Below are positions 25,581-32,753 of a stretch of DNA of 64,000 nucleotides, piece by piece. Each line of letters starts with the position of its first letter. The stretch's first letter is position 1. The position numbers were made by a program, and so were the translations under genes. The notes under the pieces are model-generated. The model had not been told where the DNA came from, searched no databases, and saw nothing but the letters and a program-made list of their open reading frames with translations. Source of the DNA: JBPYFK01 sp051984675 (GTDB lineage: Bacteria > Actinomycetota > Actinomycetes > Mycobacteriales > Pseudonocardiaceae); the NCBI GenBank assembly GCA_051984675.1, contig JBPYFK010000032.1, positions 1 to 64,000 of the forward strand. The letters run 5' to 3'.

Positions 25581-26222
25581 TTAGCGGCGGGCGGCTGCGG
25601 CCACCTCGCACACGGCCTGCTCCAGCCCGGCGACCAGGTCGTCCGCAACAGGGTGACCGGCGTTGGCCATCCAGTTCGCCAACATGCGGTGCCCACCTTC
25701 GGTCAGCACCGACTCGGGGTGAAACTGCACCCCCTCCACCGGCAGCTCGCGGTGGCGCATGCCCATGACGATCCCGGTAGCGGTGCGGGCGGTTACCTCG
25801 AACTCGGCCGGGATGGTGCTCGCCCGCACGATCAGCGAGTGGTAACGGGTCGCGATGAAGGGATGTGGCAATCCGCGAAACACGCCCTGGCCGTCGTGTG
25901 CCACCTCACTGACCTTGCCGTGGAGCAACTCCGGGGCGCGCTCGACGATGCCGCCCCAGGCAGCGCCGATGGCCTGGTGGCCGAGGCACACGCCGAAGAC
26001 CGGTTTGCGGTCCCGCGCGCAGAGATCGACAACCTCCATCGTCCGGCCTGCGCGCTCGGGCGTGCCCGGGCCGGGACTCAGCAGCACCCCGTCCGCCTCG
26101 GCCAGGTCCGCATCCGAGACCACGTCGTTGCGGCGCACCACGCACTCCGCGCCGAGCTGGGCGAGGTACTGCACGAGGTTGTAAACGAAGCTGTCGTAGT
26201 TGTCGACGACCAGTACGCGCAC
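25581..26222 (-). CDS. pabA: glutamine amidotransferase subunit of aminodeoxychorismate/anthranilate synthase
   Basis: 213 residues from the GTG at 26222 (MRVLVVDNYDSFVYNLVQYL). Class I glutamine amidotransferase with catalytic Cys79 in GVCLGHQAIG and the His-Glu pair in VQFHPES, plus LLSPGPGTPE. It supplies ammonia for p-aminobenzoate or tryptophan synthesis. In actinobacteria a copy sits here beside pknB and the sortase without its partner subunit, so it may serve both pathways. The choice of PabA over TrpG is not decided by the sequence. Confidence 0.9.
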   Translation of the reverse strand: MRVLVVDNYDSFVYNLVQYLAQLGAECVVRRNDVVSDADLAEADGVLLSPGPGTPERAGRTMEVVDLCARDRKPVFGVCLGHQAIGAAWGGIVERAPELLHGKVSEVAHDGQGVFRGLPHPFIATRYHSLIVRASTIPAEFEVTARTATGIVMGMRHRELPVEGVQFHPESVLTEGGHRMLANWMANAGHPVADDLVAGLEQAVCEVAAAARR

Positions 26223-26270
26223 GGCACACAGCGTACGTGCTGGTCCGCAGCCCTGACACACCCTCCGGCG

Positions 26271-26426
26271 TCAACCCGTCGTGGCATCGTCGAACGGAAG
26301 CTTCGGTTCGATCCACGGGAACACGACGAACAGCAGGAGCGCCACGACCGCCGCGATCAGCAGCGACGCTTCGACCACTCGGGCAGCTGTCGGCCCGGGC
26401 AGGTGCCGCCAGATCCACGCGTACAT
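26271..26426 (-). CDS. small single-pass membrane protein, 51 residues, beside a class E sortase
   Basis: ATG at 26426 preceded by AAGGAG at five bases. The protein begins MYAWIWRHLPGP, then a membrane helix (ASLLIAAVVALLLFVVFPWI), and ends EPKLPFDDATTG. Small proteins of this shape sit between the amidotransferase and sortase genes in many actinobacteria. It is nine bases downstream of the sortase stop and probably co-transcribed. The function is unknown; it might be a sortase partner. Confidence 0.8.
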   Translation of the reverse strand: MYAWIWRHLPGPTAARVVEASLLIAAVVALLLFVVFPWIEPKLPFDDATTG

Positions 26427-26435
26427 ACGGGCTCC

Positions 26436-27284
26436 TTACGCCTTCGGCTCCGAGAGTTCCGGCGGAGTCCGCTCGGGCCATCGCGGGTCCTTCGCATATC
26501 GCCTGGTCAGCACACCCTCCACGATCATCCGGTGGGTCGCGGTCCAGCCCGGTTCGCAGGTGGTCAAGGTGATCAGGGCCGCTCGCTTGTCGGGTGCGAG
26601 GGCGGCCTTCGGACGGTCTGGTACCGGCGCCAGCACCCCGTTCTCACCGGGCAGCACGATCGTTCGCCCCACAGCCTCGTCGTACGGCGTCGCCAGCGGC
26701 GCCACTCCCGCGCATTTCGGGTCGCCGTTCCTGCCGTTCCAGCGCGACACCTCGTCCAGCATCGGCAACACCCGGTAGACGTACCAGGCGGTGTCGGTCT
26801 CCACCACGAGCCCGTCGCAGGACCGCAGCTTGTCCAGGTCCTCGAACGGCGCGCCCCGACCCACCCGGTGCCCGGCGACAGCAAAGTTCCCTTGCTGCCC
26901 CGCCGGCGCCGTACCCCGGTAGCGCCCGGGACCGGCCTCCAGGGAGGTCGCATCGGTGCCCTCCACGATCGTGTACTGGTAGTCAGGGCCGAACGCCGGC
27001 ACGTACAGCCGCGCAAAACCGGCTCCGGCCGGCGGGGCGGCCTCCCGTTGAGACGGGTGTTCTCGCAGGTCATCCCATTGCCGCTGCAACTGCTGGGTGG
27101 CTTGGGCCTGTTTGTGCGAGGAGAACCAGTCCGTCACGTAGACGATGTAGAACACGAACAGCAGCACCACCAGCCCGGCGGTGATCAGCAGTTCGCCGAA
27201 CACGCGTACCGCGAAGCGCACCCGGTTCAGGCGGTCCGGTGGGGGCGCGACGGCCTGCGAGGGCTCATCGACGTCCAGGTCCAT
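26436..27284 (-). CDS. srtE: class E sortase
   Basis: 282 residues. An N-terminal membrane anchor lies at about 28-50 (GELLITAGLVVLLFVFYIVY). The sortase fold follows, with the catalytic His in AGHRVG, Cys243 in LTTCEPGW and an Arg in THRMIV. Class E enzymes anchor surface proteins that carry LAxTG signals to the cell wall, or build pili in some actinobacteria. No substrate with such a signal is visible in this window. It runs away from crgA, which starts about 220 bases beyond. Confidence 0.92.
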   Translation of the reverse strand: MDLDVDEPSQAVAPPPDRLNRVRFAVRVFGELLITAGLVVLLFVFYIVYVTDWFSSHKQAQATQQLQRQWDDLREHPSQREAAPPAGAGFARLYVPAFGPDYQYTIVEGTDATSLEAGPGRYRGTAPAGQQGNFAVAGHRVGRGAPFEDLDKLRSCDGLVVETDTAWYVYRVLPMLDEVSRWNGRNGDPKCAGVAPLATPYDEAVGRTIVLPGENGVLAPVPDRPKAALAPDKRAALITLTTCEPGWTATHRMIVEGVLTRRYAKDPRWPERTPPELSEPKA

Positions 27285-27505
27285 CGGCCACTCCCACCGT
27301 CACGCCGGTTCGGCACACCACGCGGGTGTCCGAGCACCGCTGTGATTACGTTAACGTGGACTACAGGCGGAGGTTGTCACGCCGACGCGAGGCGCGAACA
27401 GTCACCGCCTGCCCCAAGACTTCACTAGAGTGCCTTGATCAGTCGCTATCCCAAGACCGCACCTGATCAGAGCAGGACGCAAGCACCACGCAGGCGAGGA
27501 AATCC

Positions 27506-27769
27506 ATGCCGAAGTCGAAGGTCCGCAAGAAGGACACCTCCACATCGATCGACCGCCACACGCCGGTCAAGGTGAAGGCGGTCGGACCGTCGCACCCCAT
27601 CTACGTGATCGTCATGCTGGGCATGATGGTGCTCGGGCTGCTCTGGTTGGTGGTCAACTACCTGGCCAGCGACCAGATCCCGTTCATGGCCGAACTCGGT
27701 GGGTGGAACTTCGCGATCGGGTTCAGTTTCATGGTCATCGGCCTGCTGATGACGATGCGTTGGCGGTAA
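27506..27769 (+). CDS. crgA: CrgA, cell-division membrane protein
   Basis: 87 residues. A basic N-terminus (MPKSKVRKKDTSTSIDR) precedes two membrane helices (about 33-52 and 67-84), with NYLASDQIPFMAELGGWNF between them, the CrgA signature. The family interacts with FtsZ, FtsI and other divisome proteins in mycobacteria and Streptomyces and times septation. The position near pknA/pknB matches other actinobacteria. It is transcribed alone from the 27285-27505 region. Confidence 0.96.
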   Translation: MPKSKVRKKDTSTSIDRHTPVKVKAVGPSHPIYVIVMLGMMVLGLLWLVVNYLASDQIPFMAELGGWNFAIGFSFMVIGLLMTMRWR

Positions 27770-27850
27770 CCCGAGTGCTGGCGGTCACGTATCGTTCATC
27801 CCGCCTTCTCCCCCTGGTCACCGAACGACAAGCGTGTAAGTCATCCCCAC

Positions 27851-27872
27851 TGGGGATAACTGCTGTGGATAA
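27851..27872 (-). promoter_or_regulatory. two DnaA-box-like sites before the PH-domain gene
   Basis: 27864-27872 is a perfect TTATCCACA on the minus strand. 27851-27859 reads TTATCCCCA on the same strand. The pair ends seven bases before the GTG of the PH-domain gene, where bound DnaA could block or set its expression. Confidence 0.55.
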
Positions 27873-27878
27873 CTTGCC

Positions 27879-28295
27879 GTGAGCGCACACGAATGGTCCA
27901 CCCAACCGGGGTTAGTCACACTCGGTTGGGTGTCGGCCGCAGCAGCCGTGGTGTGGGAGGTGCTCGCTACCGGCCCCACCGATCGGGTGTTCATCGCGGT
28001 GCTGATTCTCGTACTCGTCACGGCGGCAACCGTGGGCACGCTGCTGCGACCGCGCCTGCGCGCGGACGACACCGGTCTTGCGGTGCGGAGCGTCGGCGGT
28101 TCCCGCCACTGGGGCTGGGCGGAAGTCGACGTCCGGGTCAACCGGCAGCAGCGATTCGGTCGCACCGTGGAGCTGCTGGAACTTGACGTCCCCGAGGACC
28201 CCCGCGCCACCGGCGGACTGGTCATCCTCACCCGGCTGGACCTCGGCGCCGACCCGCACACCGTGGCCGAGCAGCTCACCGAGTTGCGCCGGTGA
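27879..28295 (+). CDS. PH-domain membrane protein
   Basis: 138 residues, GTG start. Two membrane helices near the N-terminus (about 12-30 and 38-55) are followed by a bacterial PH-like domain (LRADDTGLAVRSVGGSRHWG, then ELLELDVPEDPRA). Proteins of this kind are common beside crgA and rhomboid genes in actinobacteria; the function is unknown. Its last base abuts the stop of the convergent rhomboid gene. Confidence 0.75.
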   Translation: MSAHEWSTQPGLVTLGWVSAAAAVVWEVLATGPTDRVFIAVLILVLVTAATVGTLLRPRLRADDTGLAVRSVGGSRHWGWAEVDVRVNRQQRFGRTVELLELDVPEDPRATGGLVILTRLDLGADPHTVAEQLTELRR

Positions 28296-29219
28296 CTAAC
28301 CCGGCACGCAGTGCAGCGCGCCGACACCGGAACACATCACCGGGCCGAACTGCACGTCCCGCAAGAGCAACAGCGCGACCAGCACAAACAGCACTCCCAC
28401 GAGCAGTCCGAGCTGCCAGGCATCGCGACGCACCCGAGGTGCGTAGACCAGGGCGGCCGTCGACACCGCCCCCACCGCCAGCCCGCCCAGGTGGCCGAGC
28501 AGCGAGATACCCGGGAGGGACACACTGATCGCGACGTTCAACGCGATGATGACCAGCACCGGCCGCAGGCTCACCTTGAGACGGAAGGCCGCGACCGCGA
28601 TGCTGCCCATCAACCCGAAGATCGCGCCGGACGCACCGGCGACCGGCTCCAGCGGGTTGCCGAAGAGGAACACCGCTACGCTGCCGCCGAGCAGCGACAG
28701 CATGTACACGGCGACGAACCGCACGCGGCCGAGGACGATCTCCAGGTCCCGCCCGATGACCCAGAGGGCAACCATGTTCAGCGCCAAGTGGACCAAGCCG
28801 ATGTGCTGGAACCCGGCGGTGATCAGCTCCCACCAATGCCCACCAGCGACGGCGAGTGGCCATAACGCCAGCTCGGCGAACAACCGGGAGTCCGCGTTGT
28901 CTGCCGGATTACCCGCCTGAACCGCCGTGAGCGCGTAGAACACGACGTTGATGAAGACCAGCGCGGGAACGACGAGCGGCTTGGCCCGCAGTCGTCCCCC
29001 CGCCACCGTCACTGGTTCGCGCGAGCCCCGGCGGGCCTCCGCCACGCACTCGACGCACTGGTAGCCGACCGCGGCTTCCCGTAAGCACTCTGGGCAGGCC
29101 GGGCGGCCGCAGCGCACACAGCGCAAACCAGTAGGCCGATCAGGATGCCGGGCACATCCCGGCATCGCCGTCGGCGCTCCCTCCGGCCCAGGGGAGTTCC
29201 CCGGCGGGACACTCGCCAC
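28296..29219 (-). CDS. rhomboid-family intramembrane serine protease with zinc-binding N-terminus
   Basis: 307 residues. The N-terminus has a B-box-like Cys/His cluster (CARHPDRPTGLRCVRCGRPA, then CPECL and CVEC). Six or more membrane helices follow. The catalytic Ser lies in AGASGAIFGLMGS and the His in LLGHLGGLAVG; HIGLVHLALNMVALW matches the family's HxxxN region. It cleaves membrane proteins within the bilayer; the substrate is unknown. It is three bases downstream of the cyclophilin stop, suggesting co-transcription. Confidence 0.93.
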   Translation of the reverse strand: MASVPPGNSPGPEGAPTAMPGCARHPDRPTGLRCVRCGRPACPECLREAAVGYQCVECVAEARRGSREPVTVAGGRLRAKPLVVPALVFINVVFYALTAVQAGNPADNADSRLFAELALWPLAVAGGHWWELITAGFQHIGLVHLALNMVALWVIGRDLEIVLGRVRFVAVYMLSLLGGSVAVFLFGNPLEPVAGASGAIFGLMGSIAVAAFRLKVSLRPVLVIIALNVAISVSLPGISLLGHLGGLAVGAVSTAALVYAPRVRRDAWQLGLLVGVLFVLVALLLLRDVQFGPVMCSGVGALHCVPG

Positions 29220-29221
29220 GC

Positions 29222-29776
29222 CTAGCCCTCGCCGCGCTCCACGGTGACCTTCTCGATCACGATGTCGTTGACCGGGCGGTCCGCCTGACCAGTGGCGGTG
29301 TGGGCGATCGCGTCGACCACATCGCGGGACTGCTGGTCAGCGACCTCGCCGAAGATCGAGTGCTTGTAGTTCAGCCAGCTGGTCGGGGCCACCGTGACGA
29401 AGAACTGCGAGCCGTTGGTGTTCGGCCCGGCGTTCGCCATCGCGAGCAGGTACGGCTTGGTGAACTGCAGCTCCGGGTGGAACTCGTCGGCGAACTGGTA
29501 CCCGGGTCCACCCCGGCCGGTCCCCGTCGGGTCGCCGGTCTGGATCATGAAGCCGTCGATGACCCGGTGGAAGATCACCCCGTCGTAGAACGGCCCGGAA
29601 CGCTCACCCCTGGCGTTTGGCGAGCTGTACTCCTTGGTGCCCTCGGCGAGTCCGACGAAGTTCGCCACGGTCTTGGGTGCCTTGTCGGGGAACAGGTTGA
29701 TCCGAATGTCGCCCTGCGTCGTGTGCAGGGTCGCGGTCAACGTCGTCCCAACGAGCGATCCGTTGTCTTCAGCCAC
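29222..29776 (-). CDS. ppiA: cyclophilin-type peptidyl-prolyl isomerase
   Basis: 184 residues from the GTG at 29776, chosen because GGGAGG lies about ten bases upstream and the homologous region starts here. Core motifs: IFHRVIDGFMIQTGD, FADEFHP, LAMANAGPNTNGSQFF. It has no signal peptide, so it acts in the cytoplasm, helping protein folding. It is a conserved neighbour of the rhomboid gene in actinobacteria. A divergent gene begins about 140 bases away. Confidence 0.95.
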   Translation of the reverse strand: MAEDNGSLVGTTLTATLHTTQGDIRINLFPDKAPKTVANFVGLAEGTKEYSSPNARGERSGPFYDGVIFHRVIDGFMIQTGDPTGTGRGGPGYQFADEFHPELQFTKPYLLAMANAGPNTNGSQFFVTVAPTSWLNYKHSIFGEVADQQSRDVVDAIAHTATGQADRPVNDIVIEKVTVERGEG

Positions 29777-29915
29777 CTGAACATCCTCCCATCGAAAAGC
29801 GGGAACGTGGTTTCCGGGTGCAGTATTGGTGGAGATCGTCACGCGCCGAGCCGGTGCCGGCGATTCACCAGAGGATCTCGCGCGACCCGGTACAGCCCGG
29901 CCAAGGAGGCACACG

Positions 29916-30446
29916 ATGGACGAGGTGAAAGCCATGGCCCAAGCGGGCGAGACGGTGGGCAAGGCGGTCGGCACTGGCCTGCGCACCGCGCGTCACGGTG
30001 TCACGCACGCGGGCAAGGTCGGCGTGGAGGTGTCCAAGCAGGCGGCGTCCCGCGCCGAACAGGAACTCGCCTCCCATGGCATCTCCACCGACGATCTCCA
30101 GGAGCAGCTCGCCCAGAAGGCCACCGGCATGTCCCGCAGGCAGCTCGCGAAAAAGGGCCGGAAAGCCCGCAAGCAGTGGGAAAAGCGAACCGGCGAGTCG
30201 CGCAGGCAGCTCGCGAAGAACACCAGGGCCGCCCGCAAGGAACTCGCGGCGAAGATAGCGCCACCCCCGGCGAGGGGCCGCCGCAAGTGGCCGTGGGTGC
30301 TGCTCGCGCTTGCGGGCATCGCCGTAGCCGCAGCGGTGCTGCTCTCACGGAGGCCAGAGGAGTTCCCGATCGCGTCGGCGGACTCCCAGGACACGTTCCC
30401 TCCCCCGGAAGCGGACCAACCGTCCGAGCGAGACCGCTACGTTTGA
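29916..30446 (+). CDS. basic single-pass membrane protein, 176 residues
   Basis: ATG at 29916 with AAGGAGG six bases upstream. The first 125 residues are strongly basic and helical, with two related segments SRRQLAKKGRKARKQWEKR and SRRQLAKNTRAARKELAAK. One membrane helix follows (about 129-147, WPWVLLALAGIAVAAAVLL), then an acidic tail (SADSQDTFPPPEADQPSE). The layout suggests a membrane-anchored protein that meets nucleic acid or acidic phospholipid. No family was recognised. It is four bases before the SRPBCC gene, so probably in one operon. Confidence 0.75.
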   Translation: MDEVKAMAQAGETVGKAVGTGLRTARHGVTHAGKVGVEVSKQAASRAEQELASHGISTDDLQEQLAQKATGMSRRQLAKKGRKARKQWEKRTGESRRQLAKNTRAARKELAAKIAPPPARGRRKWPWVLLALAGIAVAAAVLLSRRPEEFPIASADSQDTFPPPEADQPSERDRYV

Positions 30447-30450
30447 TCTC

Positions 30451-30978
30451 ATGACAGCCGATCAGGTGGCAACAGACAAACCGATCTTTGACGTCGAGGC
30501 TTCGGTGCTGGTGAACGCACCGGTCGAGAAGGTCTACGCGGTCGCCAGCGACATCACGCGGATGGGCGAGTGGAGTCCAGAGAACACCGGAGGCGAGTGG
30601 ACCACCGGCCAGCCGGGTGAGGTCGGCGCCCGGTTCGACGGCCACAACGCGGTGGGTGACTGGACCTGGACGACCGGCTGCGAGGTCGTCGCCGCCGAGC
30701 CCGGTCGCCGCTTCGCATGGAGCGTGGTCGCCTCGTCGGCCTACCCGGACGCGGCGCAGGAACTGCACAACTCCGTGTGGTCCTTCGACATCGAGCCGGA
30801 AGGCTCCGGCGCCCGGTTGACCCAACGCTTCGTCATGCGGCGGCCCACCCGCCACCTCCAGCGCAGGCTCGACGCAACCGACGACCCGGTGGCCACCAAG
30901 GAAACCCGCCGGGCGCAGATCGAGCAGGGACTGCGCAAGACGCTCGAAGGAATCAAGAACAGCGTCGAGCAGGACTGA
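30451..30978 (+). CDS. SRPBCC (START-like) domain protein
   Basis: 175 residues. The N-terminal VEASVLVNAPVEKVYAVASD and ITRMGEWSP are the start of the SRPBCC / polyketide-cyclase-2 fold, a hydrophobic ligand-binding pocket. GARFDGHNAVGDWTWTTGCE and FAWSVV follow. The ligand is unknown. A hairpin at 30984-31016 closes the unit. Confidence 0.88.
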   Translation: MTADQVATDKPIFDVEASVLVNAPVEKVYAVASDITRMGEWSPENTGGEWTTGQPGEVGARFDGHNAVGDWTWTTGCEVVAAEPGRRFAWSVVASSAYPDAAQELHNSVWSFDIEPEGSGARLTQRFVMRRPTRHLQRRLDATDDPVATKETRRAQIEQGLRKTLEGIKNSVEQD

Positions 30979-30983
30979 GCACC

Positions 30984-31016
30984 GTGACCTGCGACTGCTG
31001 ATCAGTCGCAGGTCAC
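30984..31016 (+). terminator. terminator after the SRPBCC gene
   Basis: Perfect 14-base arms (30984-30997 and 31003-31016) with a five-base loop. It starts five bases after the SRPBCC stop. No T-run follows, so it may be factor-assisted. Confidence 0.7.
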
Positions 31017-31045
31017 CAACCGGATGCACGAGAAGAGATGCACGA

Positions 31046-31073
31046 GAAGACCAGGTCTGCCGACCTGGTCTTC
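31046..31073 (-). terminator. terminator after tRNA-Ala
   Basis: Twelve-base perfect arms (31046-31057 and 31062-31073) with a four-base loop. It lies 13 bases beyond the tRNA-Ala 3' end on the minus strand, and probably also stops plus-strand read-through. Confidence 0.8.
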
Positions 31074-31086
31074 AGTGTCTTAACAG

Positions 31087-31159
31087 TGGAGACGAGGGGA
31101 ATCGAACCCCTAACCCCCGCCTTGCAAAGGCGGTGCTCTGCCAATTGAGCTACGTCCCC
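31087..31159 (-). tRNA. tRNA-Ala (anticodon TGC)
   Basis: Minus strand, 73 bases. The acceptor pairs GGGGACG with CGTCTCC, including one G-U. The D-arm has AGCTCAATTGGCAGAGC, the anticodon loop TTTGCAA in CGCCTTTGCAAGGCG, and the T-arm GGTTCGATTCC. CCA is not encoded. It belongs to the usual gyrA - tRNA-Ile - tRNA-Ala block. Confidence 0.96.
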
Positions 31160-31254
31160 GGGACCAGCATCGTCGGCAAGCACCCGCGCCCAGCCCGAGA
31201 CGAGCTGGACTCGCCCCCGGCTGGTCCGCCTCGGGCGGGGGCGTTACGTGGAAC

Positions 31255-31374
31255 TCAGACCTCGGGTGCCGTTGCCTCGCGCCACAGATCGGCCTCTGCC
31301 TTCGCGGCACGGTTGCGCCGGACGATCAGCAGAACAGCGCCAGCAACGGCGGCCAGTAGCAGAAGCTTCTTCAC
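31255..31374 (-). CDS. DLW-39 family microprotein, 39 residues
   Basis: GTG at 31374 preceded by AAGGAGG. The protein is exactly 39 residues: MKKLLLLAAVAGAVLLIVRR, then a basic stretch and ADLWREATAPEV, containing the DLW motif that names the family. It is a single N-terminal membrane helix with a short cytoplasmic tail. The gene lies between tRNA-Ile and tRNA-Ala, its usual location in actinobacteria. A GC-rich inverted repeat (about 31212-31243) follows and may terminate it. The function is unknown. Confidence 0.9.
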   Translation of the reverse strand: MKKLLLLAAVAGAVLLIVRRNRAAKAEADLWREATAPEV

Positions 31375-31426
31375 GTCCGTTCGCCTCCTTGTACGGCACA
31401 CGGTGCGACGTTTTGAGAATGGGGAG

Positions 31427-31500
31427 TGGGCCTAGAAGGACTTGAACCTTCGACCTCTTCGTTATCAGCGAAGCGCTCTAACCGCCTGAGCTATAGGCCC
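31427..31500 (-). tRNA. tRNA-Ile (anticodon GAT)
   Basis: Minus strand, 74 bases. The acceptor pairs GGGCCTA with TAGGCCC. The anticodon loop is CTGATAA in CTTCGCTGATAACGAAG, the T-arm GGTTCAAGTCC, the D-arm TAGCTCAGGCGGTTAGAGC. CCA is not encoded. Confidence 0.96.
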
Positions 31501-31662
31501 CTTGCTGCATCCAGATAAACCCTACAGGACTCGCTCGAACGCCCCCAACGGGGGGCCCGGCGGGAAAATCTTGAACGGACCACGCCGTGGCGGCAGACAT
31601 TCGCACGCCCGCCACCACGGCGCCAGCCCGGACCACCAACCCGCGCACGTTCGGCGCTCGGG

Positions 31663-32688
31663 TCACTCGCGTTCGGACAGGGTGACTTCCACGCCCCCGG
31701 CGAAGTCGGACGCGACGTTGTAGATGAACGCGGCCACCGTCGCCAGCGCGGTCAGCAACACGACGTTGATCAAGCCGATCGCCGCCGCGACACCGAACAC
31801 CCGGCCAGCGCTGATCAACGGCTCGCTCGCGGCCTTGTCCGCCTGGGTCAACTCGGTGAACGTGCCGTTGAGCTGGTCCCACACGCCCATGCCGTCCAGC
31901 ACGCCGTACAGCACGGCGACCGCGATCATCCACACGAAGAACAGCGCGATACTGAGCACCAGCGCCAGCTTCAGCACCGACCACGGGTCGACCCGCTTGA
32001 CCTGGAGGCTGGCACGCCTCGGCCCCCGGCTCGGGCGACGCGAGGTGCTCGCCGTGCCACCTGCGGACCGACCCAGCGAGCCACCGCCGAACGACACGCT
32101 CGTCCGACCGGTCGCGGACGCGTTCCCGCCGTCACCGCCGGCGGCCGTACCCCGGGTCGCTGCCGTCGACATCCGTGCGGTGGGCGCGTCCGTGCTGACC
32201 GCCCCGCCAGCCGCGGTCGACGCTCCCTGCCGCATCCCGCCCAGCCCGCGCAGCGGGTGCTCCATCTTCTGGGTGTCCGCCTCCGGTGTCTCGGAAGCGC
32301 TGGCGCCCGGCTCGGACGCCCCGGCCGCAGGCTCCTCGGCCTCCTCGCTAGGAACCGGATGCTCGGTGCTCTCCGAGTTCTCCGCGTGCTCGGCATCCGC
32401 GGATGTCACCTGGGTCGCTGCCGCTGACCCACGCTGCCATGGAGGCGGAGTCTCCGCGCCGCCCCGGGCCTCACCACTCTGACTCTCGGACTGCTCGTGC
32501 GAGCCTTCGGGCTGGTCCTCGTCCGCGCCCGGATCGGTCGCCGCGGCGGCCGGCTCCTGGTCGTCACCGGTCGTGCTGGCCGGCGTCTCCGAGGCACTGT
32601 CCTCGACTGTCTGGGTGATGACCGAGGCCGGCTCCGAACCCTGCCCCGGGTCCGAAGCCGAGCGCTCCGGCTTGTCGGAAGATGTCAC
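31663..32688 (-). CDS. DUF3566 membrane protein downstream of gyrA
   Basis: 341 residues from the GTG at 32688, with GAAGGA upstream. The first 215 residues are disordered and rich in Ser, Thr, Glu and Ala. The DUF3566 domain follows (about 225-341): RRASLQVKRVDPWSVLKLAL, a membrane helix, GVWDQLNGTFTELT, then a second helix in ASDFAGGVEVTL's upstream stretch. This gene follows gyrA in almost all actinobacteria; the function is unknown, though links to DNA gyrase or segregation have been proposed from context. It is 65 bases after gyrA. Confidence 0.9.
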   Translation of the reverse strand: MTSSDKPERSASDPGQGSEPASVITQTVEDSASETPASTTGDDQEPAAAATDPGADEDQPEGSHEQSESQSGEARGGAETPPPWQRGSAAATQVTSADAEHAENSESTEHPVPSEEAEEPAAGASEPGASASETPEADTQKMEHPLRGLGGMRQGASTAAGGAVSTDAPTARMSTAATRGTAAGGDGGNASATGRTSVSFGGGSLGRSAGGTASTSRRPSRGPRRASLQVKRVDPWSVLKLALVLSIALFFVWMIAVAVLYGVLDGMGVWDQLNGTFTELTQADKAASEPLISAGRVFGVAAAIGLINVVLLTALATVAAFIYNVASDFAGGVEVTLSERE

Positions 32689-32753
32689 GAGCGATCCTTC
32701 GCTGGTGTTCGGCGGCGGTGTCCACACGGAGCCGGCCGCAATCGGTCAGCCCC

